A stretch of 64,000 nucleotides of DNA from Serpula lacrymans var. lacrymans S7.9 (taxonomy: Eukaryota; Basidiomycota; Agaricomycetes; Boletales; Serpulaceae): NCBI RefSeq assembly GCF_000218685.1, contig NW_006763297.1:62001-126000 (forward strand), given 5' to 3'. Both the position numbers and the translations under genes were made by a program. The notes under the pieces were generated by a model that saw only the letters and a program-made list of their open reading frames with translations, was not told the origin of the DNA and did no database searches. Shown in pieces: positions 20,948-31,171 of this stretch. Position 1 is the stretch's first letter. Each line of letters begins with the position of its first letter.

Positions 20948-22913
20948 TTTGCTATAAAGTAAGTGGTTATTTTTCCCAGTAGCAGCTTATACTGACATCC
21001 ATCGTACAAGTATGCGAAATGTTGCTCGTTGGCTGAATCTCAAACATTTTGCAGATGTAACTACAGTAGATTATGCTGACGGCCAAGTCTTTTTTGATAT
21101 ACTAAAGGTATGCTCAACTATGTACATTCTTTGGGGACATACACTTACTTCTTATGTTAGTGTATTCTTCCATGTGTAGTTCAGCTCCTGCCAAGTGATT
21201 CTTCGCTTGTGCACTGTTTGCGAGCCTATGCACAATATAGGCTTACAATAGAATGTAGGTGCATAACCAAGGACCGGTTGCAAAGACTACAACAGTACAT
21301 ATTTGAATATAAGAAGGGCTGTAATGTGTGTTTGAACATTTTCTTTGGCATATGATGTTAACTTGCCATTTTTATAAGCTCGTCTCTCATGCATATAAGA
21401 AAAATTTTGATTTTCCAAAACAGCATGCCAGTAGCCATAGTGTCGACAACATCCAGAAAAAGGGGACAATGGACAATTACACAACTCAAGTAGGAGAAGG
21501 ATTTCATCAAGAGGTCCGTGAGGCGTACAAGCAGACAAATTGCAAGAACACTGACCCACAAGTATGTAACTCATCTAAATCTTTCTATTCCAGTGGATAT
21601 CTTATTGTAAATTATAGATGGCCCGGATTGATGAAAACCAGGAGGCCATTGCCCGCATACAGATGCTTGTTGACAATAGCAATTTGGAGGAGGCTCAATT
21701 TCAAGACCATGAGACTCACTCATCCCAGTACGGCTCAGCAAATCCAACAAACCTCGCTGAAGACCACTACAAGTTTGGTTCACCTACAAAATTCTGCAAC
21801 ACAATGACACTGGAGGCAGATCGGGGATGGCGGGGCTTCAATAGGATGGCACGGAGATTTTTTGCTGCAGAAGTTGCAGGTGCTAAAGTCGGAGAGGGGC
21901 CAATCAAAGTAAGCTGTTGTTTATTGTGGTCTGACTTTTCTGACCAATAGCTTTTCGCAGATTTTACCATATCTGTTACGATAACACAATTTTTGGACCT
22001 TTCCTTTAATTTTCATTCTCCGCTTTAACCCCTTTACTATAGTTCACACTCCGTGCCATGCGGCACTTTCCTTTTTCGTTCTAACTCCACCTTCTTGCGC
22101 AGTGCTGCCATTATTCTTCTTTTAGACACAAACTCTCTCACACAGTGGAGCTGGTCACACGGGCTGCGCCCTCTGACATCATCAGCCACTGCTTTTATCA
22201 ACTGTACAGTACATAGGTACAAACACTCTGTATTAGTATAAAAACCCCAATAGGTCAAGGAGACTCCTCAGTGAGTCCTTCCCCATGTATTGCTCCTGTA
22301 TATATACTAAAATACATGAGGTACTGTACAGTTGTAAATAAAGTTTAAAGTCCGATGTCTAGCATGTGACTGGTCACATGATGAGTCTAGACACTGGTCA
22401 GGTAATGTGTCACATGACTGGTCATGTGACTATGAAAAGTCGAAAATGTAAAGTAAAGTAAATGGTCACATGACTGGTCATGTGACTTGGAAAATAAAAG
22501 TAGAAGTACAAAAGTGAAGCGTAAGTAGGTGCTGGTATGTCAATTGTAACAGGATGGAGGGCTGCGACATCTTATGATGCAACCCTTTGTTCAACCAAGA
22601 GATGCGCTATGATTCTGTGTTAGTCAACACAGACACATCATTCCCTACGCCTGCACGGCTTACCGGGATATTTCAATGTCATGTTGACTCGGGAACATAT
22701 GATGTTGTTCTTGTGAAGATGTTCAAGACCTGTAATAGCAAGCTTAGAACAAAATGGATGGGTGCTTGCCTTTACGAAGAAGCAGAAAACAAGTTGATTC
22801 TACCAAAATATCTTATTTAGGGAGCCCATATGATACGAGCATTTGATTTGAAAGAGGGCCGTTTTTTTTTGAATGACACTATAGATACAGACATGTTCTT
22901 ACGCTTTGTCAAT
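20948..22913 (+). pseudogene. Plavaka-type transposase, 3' part
   Basis: Downstream of the Ty3 insertion the transposase resumes in several frames. Recognisable blocks are NVARWLNLKHFADVTTVDYA (about 21013-21075), LPSDSSLVHCLRAYAQYRLT, YTTQVGEGFHQEVREAYKQT, RIDENQEAIARIQMLVD (21624 on), and the C-terminal block CNPLFNQEMRYDSVLVNTD with GAHMIRAF and FFLNDTIDTDMFLRF ending near 22913. Short introns separate some blocks, but stops and frame changes between others (and a TGA near 22572) show decay. The C-terminal block is separated by about 550 bp that hold palindromic repeats, possibly a further insertion. Confidence 0.75.
22363..22486. repeat. three imperfect palindromes built on TCACATGAC / GTCATGTGA
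   Basis: Near-perfect palindromes occur at 22363-22380, 22409-22430 and 22465-22486; the last two are identical over 22 bp. Each has arms around a TG centre. They lie in an AT-rich stretch with short direct repeats (aagtaaagtaaa). They may be subterminal transposon repeats or protein-binding sites. Confidence 0.8.
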
Positions 22914-23590
22914 TAACCCTGTATTCTTTATCATGTACCACTGACACTTTAAACATTGCCTGTCGCATCCGCCAGTGGGATATGTTTGTATAATCTGATG
23001 AAAACCTATTCAACATGACCAATCCTACCGGTAGTCATTATTTTCTGAAGCTTTCTGATGAACTTACAGGACCTTATCAACCCCTTCTCAGGTTTGGCGC
23101 AAATCTGATCAAACATAATATGCTCTGATCAGTTCCTCGACGAATCGGAGCTGTTTCTGATAAGGTCGTCGGGATGAATCATATTGCGTCAGCTGACGCA
23201 AGGCCTGATAAGTTAAAAGTGATTTTTCCGACAGACGGTCTCAAGCTCAACAACTGGTGAGTTATTCAACTTCTCCCCAGACCAATTGCCTATTGTCCAG
23301 TATAAGATCAGGAACGACTGTCTTCCTGTCAATACGGTCTGCTTATAGGAGACTAACTGTTTGCAACAAAAGCCACAATATTCCAATTATGGGCCAAATA
23401 AAAGCTGTCTTCAGGCTTCCATTCGTCCGCGTCAACACCCCAAGTCCTAAACAAAATGTCTCTGCCAGCATCCCTAACCTCCATTCAAGGCGTTGATTGA
23501 TATTAACCTGCTGCCGCTCGATACACAGTGACTTCATCCGCTGAATTATGCAGCGAATTCTACTAACAGCTGCATTTTCTTGTCAGGGCA
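22914..23590. other. intergenic, with an 18-bp perfect palindrome
   Basis: No gene is recognised. A perfect 18-bp palindrome (TTGCGTCAGCTGACGCAA) lies at 23184-23201. GT...AG pairs upstream of 23591 suggest a 5' untranslated intron for the next gene. Confidence 0.5.
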
Positions 23591-23965
23591 ATGGTTTACA
23601 TAGCTGGGGGTTACATCATGTCCTACGAACATGCGGAGGCCTGGGCCCAGAAAAAATTTCCAGACTTCACCTTTGGGAGTCCAAGCTCCCTTGCCGAGAC
23701 AATTCGTAAACGTCTCAACAAAGATCTGTTCAAAATCCCTTGGACCTTAGCCGTTCGATACCAAAATCAGGACACGATATTATTTGTTACGAGCCAACAT
23801 CGCAACAAAAGACTGTCACCCTACACTCGCAAGAAATTTGCCGAGGACGACCGTGTGAAACTCATTAAACACTCCTTGTTTGGTGGTATGGAGGGCGAGC
23901 TTGAATTCCTCAAGGACCTCAAATTTGTGACCATTCCCGATCCTTACACAACTGGCCTCCCGTGA
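23591..23965 (+). CDS. hypothetical protein, 124 aa
   Basis: The uninterrupted frame begins ATGGTTTACATAGCTGG right after a plausible 3' splice site (cttgtcag). The predicted protein is soluble, mixed in charge, without signal peptide or membrane helix. Its composition is protein-like (SYEHAEAWAQKKFPDFTFG; VTIPDPYTTGLP at the end). A donor-like GTGAGT overlaps the stop, but splicing to the next AG also ends the protein at once. No family is recognised. It lies at the right edge of the transposon block, upstream of the carboxypeptidase 3' end. Confidence 0.5.
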   Translation: MVYIAGGYIMSYEHAEAWAQKKFPDFTFGSPSSLAETIRKRLNKDLFKIPWTLAVRYQNQDTILFVTSQHRNKRLSPYTRKKFAEDDRVKLIKHSLFGGMEGELEFLKDLKFVTIPDPYTTGLP

Positions 23966-24208
23966 GTTTCTCGCTCCATCAATGTTGGTGATTGTCAAAT
24001 AATTCCTCTTCATAGCTAAGATCTGGGGCACCGCGATGTGCTGCTTGCCTACTGGCGACTGCAACGCAATCAATATGTGTATGGGATTTTCCTGTATTTT
24101 AATGAAGTGAATTCTCTTGTACAGTTAGTGTATAGTATCCGATTGTCTTAGCACTAGGACTGTTGGATATAGTTCCGGTGAAGAAATACTGTACAATTTA
24201 GTCATGAA

Positions 24209-24730
24209 GTAGACGATAATGAAGAACAGACGATCCAATGTACATCTGTGGATAAAGGAGAGGCAATACCAGAACTCCCCCTGGGACAGGATGTCGCTGC
24301 ATTGGACTTGCCAGGTGACACTATCAAGGTCGCTCGAGCCCACACGTCCCATGAAAGCCCTACATCTGCGTCACTAGGTCCTTCCCATGACGAACGAACC
24401 CCACAGTTTTTAGTTCCCGGAAGAGAAAGGAAGAGAAAAAGATGGCTTGCTCAAAAGGTAGTACAAGGATTTGCATTGATAGGGAAAACGATGTTTTGCA
24501 TCAGGTAGTAGATTAGGATAGTATTTGGTACCCCAATCGATACCCACCCTCCAAACCTAGGTCACTTTCACTCGTCCAAAAAGCATCTTCGAGCGCAATA
24601 AATGTAATTTCTAACATCCAATAGGTACTTCCCACACTCATATAAATGATAACTATAAGACCATACTGATTGCGATGGACCGGTCCATTAAACCTGCATC
24701 TTGGCCTACGTGCTCTTCAAGCCTCCACCA
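24209..24730 (+). repeat. 524-bp direct repeat, right copy
   Basis: It matches 10400-10923. On the + strand it keeps an open frame corresponding to the C-terminus of the NLR-like protein (from DKGEAIPELPLGQD to GKTMFCIR then stop, near 24508), longer than in the left copy because it lacks the 2-bp insertion. Its right end overlaps the last codons of the serine carboxypeptidase, which continues rightwards here. Confidence 0.9.
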
Positions 24731-26577
24731 GCCATGAACTGCTCAAACATCTGCGACGCCGCCTGTCCATACGCCAGACTACCATAATTGTATGCAGCCA
24801 CTTCGTGTCCCGCGCCGTATATCCTCACATACGAGAATGTATCCGCATTCTTGTATTGGCCCGTCGTCTGGCCTTGGACGGTGTAGGGCGTGAAAGACTG
24901 CTGTGAGAAGAGTCCAGATTGGGTCGTGTTAAGGCTATTCACCATAGCCTCGACGCCGTAGTGGTTGAGGATGTAGTCAACTTCACCGTCAAAGACGAGG
25001 ACGCGCACACCACTGTTAATGACAGTCTCCAAGTCAGGTTTCGACGTGCGCATCCAGTCTCCAGTCGCAGCAAAGTTGCTGTACACGTCATCGTTCGTCA
25101 TTTGCCATGTCGCTTGTGCACCTATGGTGGACTGGATGCCGCCGAGGTAGTTGGTGATGTCGGGTGGGTAGGGGTCGGGGTTCTGTGCGAGGACGTAGTA
25201 TACCTGTAAAAGATTTGGATGGTGAGCGAGATGTAGAGGTGAGGATAGGTGATGATGCGTACATCGTAGTTACCGCTCAACGGTCCCAAAACATAGTTGT
25301 TGCAGTAGTCTTGGGTGCTGGAGCAGACCGAGTTTGATCCTGCATTGTTGCAGGCAGTGATCTACGAATTCAAGACACAGTCAGCTCGATTGTTATTGAA
25401 CAACTCCCATGACGAATATACGAACCTGATCGAGACAGCCGCCACTCTGAGTTAATGATTGGTTGGCGGAGTCAAGGGTGGAAGAGTCGACCAATGGGTA
25501 GAATGGGTTGTTGGCAGCATATTCGACGTATCCTGGGTATTGAGTGATGGGGTCCTAGAGAGATTGATGAGTTAGAGATTGACATTGTCATGATCGGTGT
25601 ACATACTGTCAAGCCATCACCGACGGCAAGAACCTTTAGAGGAAGGGTGATGCCAGAGACAGAGCCCTTTGCGATAGCCTGATTCTGGGAAAGGAAATAC
25701 CTGTAATACGTGATAAGTCTTTTCCCTCGCATCGACACATCGTCTTTGCACTCACGCAGCAAACGTAGGCCCGTAATGACCGCCATATGACTCAGTCCAG
25801 ATGGCCAAATCCCGGCCCTGGTACTTCTTATACCTCGAGTCGGCCAACCAGATTTGCAAGAAGCTCCACACATCCTGCGCGGCTTCCTCCGACGTACCAA
25901 CGTCCAGAGTACCGTACGAAAAGCCGACACCGACGGGTTGGTCGATGTACATCACGTTGGCGTTGTTGTTCCAAGAGTAAGGGTTGAGGTCGACGGTTGT
26001 GGTGTCGTTGTTAATGCGGCAGGGGCCGTGTTCTTGGAAGAGACCGATCATGCTGGAGCTTCCAGGCTGGAGAGTGGTGAGATGTTAGCATGAGCAAGAA
26101 AGCATGGATGGAAGGTACTCACCCCTCCATTGAACCAAAGCACTAGGGGTGCGGTGTCGGAGTTGTTGCGAGCCTCAAAGAACCAGAACCTATGACAACA
26201 AATATCAGTGTGAAGTTCGTACATGAATAACTCGCCTTACCATAAGCTCTTGTCAGATGTAAGGTCACCGTAACCCGCAGCTTGGTATACATTAGGAGTC
26301 GTTTCTTTCACCAGTATTGTTACTAGATGCATACGAACAAGATAACGAAAGACGTACCACAGATACCAGAGTTCTCAGTCACGCGCAATGTGCCTGCGGT
26401 GGGCGTCGAAGAGATGGCACCTGTCGTTCCAGTGGCCTCTCTGTACAGAGAACTGGCCATAGTGGCAGCGCTGTTAACACCTCCCGGTACGCCATTGACG
26501 ACTGGAATTTGGCTAGCAAATGCACCTGAAAGGTGGACAGCCCCAAGGAGCGCTGTCGCGAAGACGGCGGAGTACAT
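24706..26577 (-). CDS. secreted serine carboxypeptidase, family S10
   Basis: Eight exons (26577-26358, 26304-26241, 26189-26123, 26066-25756, 25700-25607, 25554-25426, 25361-25263, 25203-24706) splice to a 493-aa protein. All boundaries use GT-AG and keep frame. Residues 1-20 ([14 protein letters not shown]...) form a signal peptide. Then come the S10 signatures LWFNGGPG, the nucleophile motif WTESYGG (Ser about 210), the acid region DGEVDYILN (Asp about 400 or 404) and GAGHEV (His about 461). S10 enzymes remove C-terminal residues from peptides at acid pH, in the vacuole or outside the cell; the signal peptide and absence of a membrane anchor suggest secretion. A longer start at 26619 is possible, but the signal peptide favours 26577. 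Its 3' end is duplicated at 10900. Confidence 0.93.
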
Positions 26578-27206
26578 TGTGGTGGTTGAACCGTGACTGA
26601 TCAGAGGAAAGGAATGCAAGGCTTTATAGTGAGTTTAGGCATACAAGAAGCGTCGCGAGGGCGTGTGGTACTCCCGGAGAAAATCAGATGTAACGTAGCT
26701 ATGCCACTCGCGCAGTTGGATTCTATCTTGTACAGGTCATGCTGTAGAGCTAAGCATCATATGGTCCGTCTGATCCCGATAGGCGAAGGTGCTACGAGGA
26801 TTTTAGTGCACTGCAAGCAAAGCTTTTATGTATTGCTTCACGTACGAAAGGCTGAGCATGTCCAGTATTATGTACTCGCCAGAGACATGTCCTTTCTTGT
26901 GCTGTCTCTTATAACGAAGCACTCTGCCTTGGATAGCTTGCACAAGTCGAAAATCCTTGATCGGGCAACACATGGTGACATTCCACAAACGGAAAGTCTG
27001 CAATCGCGCCAAGCCAGAATACAAAGGCCTCCTCATTCAAGCTCTTCCATTGTCTGCGACGTTTCAGTAGAGCAACGGTATTATTTCTCAAACAGTTGTT
27101 TCTCGAGTATTCCAGCACCAAAACACCATCTGCACCTCGCTTTCGTGCCAGTAAATACAGACGTCAAATTTTCACGTTCCCACTGTATGCATGGTAGCTT
27201 CCCATG
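26578..27206. other. intergenic region upstream of the carboxypeptidase
   Basis: It probably holds the carboxypeptidase promoter. A long + strand frame (26593-27264) is open by chance: it shows no domain, biased composition, and overlaps both flanking genes antisense. Nothing else is supported. Confidence 0.5.
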
Positions 27207-27606
27207 TCAAACCTGTCGAGAGCACATCGTCTTGCAAACAGCTGATTCAAATGACAGGATCTGAGATAAAGTCTTAGTACACGCTCTATATTGACCATGC
27301 ATGTAGAAGCAAGTCCCACCTTCGACCGGTTGAGTATTCCCTTGCCCCCCTCGTCCCGTCGTATCATAGTCTATGGGAATCTCATCTGCACTGCACACTC
27401 GAAGCGTTCTGACCAGGGATATACTCACCCGCTGGATTCCTTGTCGCGGCACCAGCCCTCTTGTTCGCTCCAGGTTGTTTCGAGTCCCCTTTCGACAGCC
27501 TCTCTGCTTCTCTCTTTGTCAGCTCGTCATCGGGAATTTTCTGGATGGCTTCAGGAGGGAAAGATTCTACGGGCTTGTTACCAACGAAATTCTGTCTGGC
27601 TGCCAT
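27207..27606 (-). CDS. small hypothetical protein, 113 aa
   Basis: Two exons (27606-27429 and 27370-27207) are joined across a 58-nt GTGAGT...CATAG intron and keep frame. The N-terminus MAARQNFVGNKPVESFPPEA is followed by a Lys/Glu-rich stretch (DDELTKREAERLSKGDSK) and PGANKRAGAATRN. The second exon is Gly-rich, then Cys-containing. No signal peptide or membrane helix. The segment KGDSKQPGANKRAGAA resembles KGASKGPGTNKGAGA in the next ORF at 27955, so the two may be paralogues. Function unknown; the second exon is less certain than the first. Confidence 0.55.
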
Positions 27607-27954
27607 GACGGGGATTTATGTGTATTGTTGAAGTGCATAATTTGATGTGAGTCTTTATAACTGGGAGGTCTGGAGAATACCTCATACCCTGAATCATGTC
27701 TGACATCATCGGTGCCACTTTTGTCTAAAGCATACTCACATTCAATTCAAGCCTTAGACCGTGTCCACTACAGACTTGACGACATACACTTTGGCTGGTC
27801 CACTCCCCCAAGGCTCTATCTCGGCTATAGGTATATTCAACGTCTATCATTTCTAACTTACTGTTTGCCGTGTCCAAAATTATTTTCTGGCCAGCAACAC
27901 CCGTTTATTCAAATCCGGGATCTAAGGACGGTATATGTATACAGATCACAAAGT

Positions 27955-28155
27955 CTACCATTCGAATATTCCCTCGATGGCCTTGACCCATGGTATCGCA
28001 GACTTGTCAGTAAATTCCTTCAGTTCTGAGATGGTTTCTATCTTTGCAGGAAAAGATAGCTCCCTACTGGAGATGGAATCAGCGCCAGCCCCTTTATTCG
28101 TTCCAGGCCCTTTCGATGCTCCTTTCAACTCATTCACCACTTCTTCTTTCATCAT
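27955..28155 (-). pseudogene. small ORF related to the 27207 gene, probably broken at its 5' end
   Basis: The frame MMKEEVVNELKGASKGPGTN to SAIPWVKAIEGIFEW is 66 codons. Just upstream, in another frame, lies GRGGKQNWAKHAKSRE, which would read naturally into MMKEEVV if one base were present. This suggests a 1-bp deletion near 28156 or an unrecognised splice. Shares the GPGTNKGAGA-type motif with the neighbour at 27207. No known domain. Confidence 0.4.
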
Positions 28156-28514
28156 TCCCTCGACTTCGCGTGCTTAGCCCAATTCTGTTTACCCCCACGA
28201 CCTTGGTTGGGCGCATGGTGGGTGTCAGTGCCAAAACAATGCTGTCGAAAGTTATCGATCTTGTTTTTATGCTCTTGGGATTCCACAATATATTTTATTC
28301 TATTGTATTCAAAGAGTCATATCTGACATCATCCAAGGGTTGAAGGTGAACGAGGTTTGTCTCCTATAACTTCAGTGTCAGACCGTCTTTAGTCGCCAGT
28401 CACTCAAGCTGATCCTCCACGTTCAAACCGTTATTCCAGGTATGTATAATCTTATGTGTTGAAATATGATGAATTATCTAGTGAAATGGCCAGAGCATAG
28501 CGAACGCTACAGCA

Positions 28515-29171
28515 ATGGCTACTGTTGCCTTAGCTGGCCTGCTCCGCGCCATGGCCATCAACACCCACTTTCGGTCCCCTCCTTTTCAACACGTCCTGCA
28601 CACCATATATCGCCGATCTGTCCACACCTCCGACATCGCAGCCCAGATCGCTAGGAATGCAAAGGGCGATATCACAGACGGAACATCAGCACAGGAAAAA
28701 ATCAAGATATACGCAGATGGATCTGGGATAGGTGGGGGGATAGGAGCGGCAGCTGTGATGCTCCGCTCAGGACGGAAAGCCCAGGTTCTGCGGTACTACC
28801 TCGGCTCGGCTCAGGATCACACGGCTCACGATGGCGAAATGGCTGGGATGCTGCTAGCGACTGAGTTGGCGCTTCGGGCTAAAGTCGAGGTGCGGGGACG
28901 AGGAGTGGCCATCTCGATCAACGTCGATGATCAGCAAGTGATGCGTGACCTTGAGTCGTTTGAGTCTCAGGGTGGGAAATACACCTCGGATACGCTCCGA
29001 ATAGCTCTTCGGCGCATACGAAGAAATAGCGATATAGTCGTAAGATGGGTCCCAGGTCATGCAGGAGTTGATGGGAACGTAAGAGCGGACAAGGAGGCGA
29101 AGAAAGCTGCTCGTGGTCATTTCAGTCATGATCTGCCTGATTTCATGCGACCGAAAGAATCTCAAAAATGA
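28515..29171 (+). CDS. RNase H-like protein, non-LTR retrotransposon type
   Basis: A single-exon 218-aa ORF. From about residue 64 it shows the type-I RNase H fold with its acidic residues: IYADGSG, HDGEMAG, NVDDQQ and, after WVPGHAGVDGN, RADKEAKKA. This layout and the WVPGH motif match the RNase H at the C-terminus of fungal non-LTR elements, where it removes RNA from the hybrid. No reverse transcriptase or endonuclease lies upstream, so it is an orphan: the 3' end of a truncated element, or a retained host gene. The residues 1-60 resemble the linker found in such elements (SPPFQHVLHTIYRRSVH). All catalytic residues are present and the frame is intact. Confidence 0.8.
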   Translation: MATVALAGLLRAMAINTHFRSPPFQHVLHTIYRRSVHTSDIAAQIARNAKGDITDGTSAQEKIKIYADGSGIGGGIGAAAVMLRSGRKAQVLRYYLGSAQDHTAHDGEMAGMLLATELALRAKVEVRGRGVAISINVDDQQVMRDLESFESQGGKYTSDTLRIALRRIRRNSDIVVRWVPGHAGVDGNVRADKEAKKAARGHFSHDLPDFMRPKESQK

Positions 29172-29664
29172 CTGCTTATCACGGAGCAAGTAGACTGTTA
29201 AACAATTGATTCAATATGGACATACCTTGTGTGTATCATTTCTGTATGTGAAAGCTGTTACTTGTATGAATCCGTTGGACGTATTTTGTTTTCCGTTGAA
29301 GCCATATCGTACCAGAGTCATAACCACCTCTGCATACTTAGGACAGTTTGAATTCGAAAGTGTTTTGTGGTGCATAGTTCATTGCAATTATGAACTGGTG
29401 CCTCCGACTCTACGACTTGCAATGATATATGTTTTTGATTTGACGTTCTACGACAGATAAATGCAGGGGTATAGGTATACAAGATGACCAAAAGTGGTTT
29501 CAAACAGTGTGCAGACCTGCGCGCATGAAAATGAAAATATAGATACAGAAAACAAAAGTATCGAAATACCTGCTCGATAGAGGTGAAACGAAACGAAAAG
29601 AACGCCAAAAAAGAAAAAAGAAATCACAGCCAGTGTGTTGACCACAAAAAGCCAAATGGCTCCA
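29172..29664. other. intergenic
   Basis: It lies between the orphan RNase H and the 3' end of the LPMO gene. A short GAAAC-rich run occurs near 29584. No gene is seen. Confidence 0.6.
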
Positions 29665-31171
29665 TCAGAAGAAAAGACCTGCGCGCTTGACCTTGTGGGT
29701 CATCCTCTTCTTTCTACTGCTAGTACCGTTCGAGGCGTTTCCAAAGATGTCATTTTGAGCACCTATTATATACCAATAACGTCATCCAACGACACGTGCA
29801 AGAGAAAGGAAAAATAACCACGAACCATCTTTGAATCCACATTTGGAATTGTACGCAGGAGACTTGTGGTCTCCCGCGAGGTCATACCCGGTGACCGCGA
29901 TATTGTTACCCTCAGCTTGGTTCCAGACCATGACCTGCTTTGCCCCCTGCACACACTGCGACTGGTCCTCTTCGCACCAGACAGGCGGCTTGGGAGCTGC
30001 GACGGGCGTAGTGGAAGTGGCGTTAGTGACCATGCATTTGTGGCCATGCATGTACATGTTAGGCTCGCCACAACCATTGGGGATCTATCATCAAACCAGA
30101 TCCGGATGAGTTCACGAGGTTAGTATTGAAATATACTAGTAGTTATGGACGTACCCAGTTCCACTGAAATGCGTGTTGTCAGAATATGAAAAGGGATGTA
30201 AAGAATGACTTGGACACTTACGGCACAGATGCATCCAGCCTCTGGGCATGCAGGCATGTTAGCAGGGACATCATATGAAGTCACACGTTTCCATGGCGTG
30301 CTTCATAAGGCAAAGGAAGACTGTCAGTCCAATACTGTAAATGGAGGATGACAGCACTCACTTGTAACGGACGCTGAAAACTACAAGGTTGTCGGGCGTA
30401 ACTTGACTGATGTCAGACTACACGAAGCTCAGCCATCATGTATCCACGATCTGGGTGGAAACCATACCACGTAAGCTATGGCAAAAGCAGTTCCAGCTGC
30501 CATCGACTGATTTTGGGTATGCACTAGGTAACGTGAGTCTTTAGTGCACTATAGGTAGAAACCACGACTCAACTCACTGTTGGGATTGCGTATGCAGCCA
30601 CTAGGAGAAAGTGGAGCACCAGCGAGATTTGTGATGCTGTAATCTTCGGGGTGGTTCTGACCATCGGGCCACTCGGAAGTATGTTTTCCGCCATCAGTAA
30701 GCGTTGTAAGACCTTGGTTTGAAGCGACTTCGACGGTGAAGCTCCCGCCCGCGGGGCTACAAACGCAAGATAAATGGTTAGAACATTGATTCATGTAGTA
30801 AAATAAACGGAAGGTGTTTACAGCTCAAGGAAGTCTCCTGGGGCAGGAGGAAACTCGTCACACTGTATTATGATTTGTTAGAAGGGATAAGAAGAGGTAA
30901 GCATGGGACGTAGGACAGACCTTGTTGACGTGATGGAACCAGTAGTCGGATTGCTGCAAGTTCCATAGCGGGGTGACGGGATCACCGCTGTTCACGTCTG
31001 GCTGTCCAGCAACAGTACCCTACATTCAAAAGACTTAGTGAGGGGGATGGCTTAGTGCAAGACACGGCGTACATTGAGGCAGTACATGCCCTTGTTAAAG
31101 GCAGCCAAATGAGCGACGGTCAACCTAGCGAGAAAAATAGGAACGGGGAGCAGAGCAAGTGCAGAACGCAT
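29665..31171 (-). CDS. secreted lytic polysaccharide monooxygenase, AA14-like
   Basis: Ten exons, including a 9-nt exon (30163-30155), splice to 324 aa in one frame. Residues 1-20 form a signal peptide; cleavage after Ala20 exposes His21 ([14 protein letters not shown]), as needed for the copper histidine brace of LPMOs. Downstream blocks ([88 protein letters not shown]) fit the AA14 family, described as attacking xylan-coated cellulose in wood decay. His115 or His141 is the likely second copper ligand. An unusual insertion ([11 protein letters not shown]) precedes the block CIRNPN. No cellulose-binding module follows; the tail is short and basic. AA14 assignment is from memory of the family; secreted LPMO-like is firmer. 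Confidence 0.8.

Noticed and set aside
26593..27264. 223-codon + strand frame upstream of the carboxypeptidase
   Set aside because: No domain, unusual composition, runs antisense over the 3' exon of the 27207 gene and through a promoter region. Most likely open by chance.
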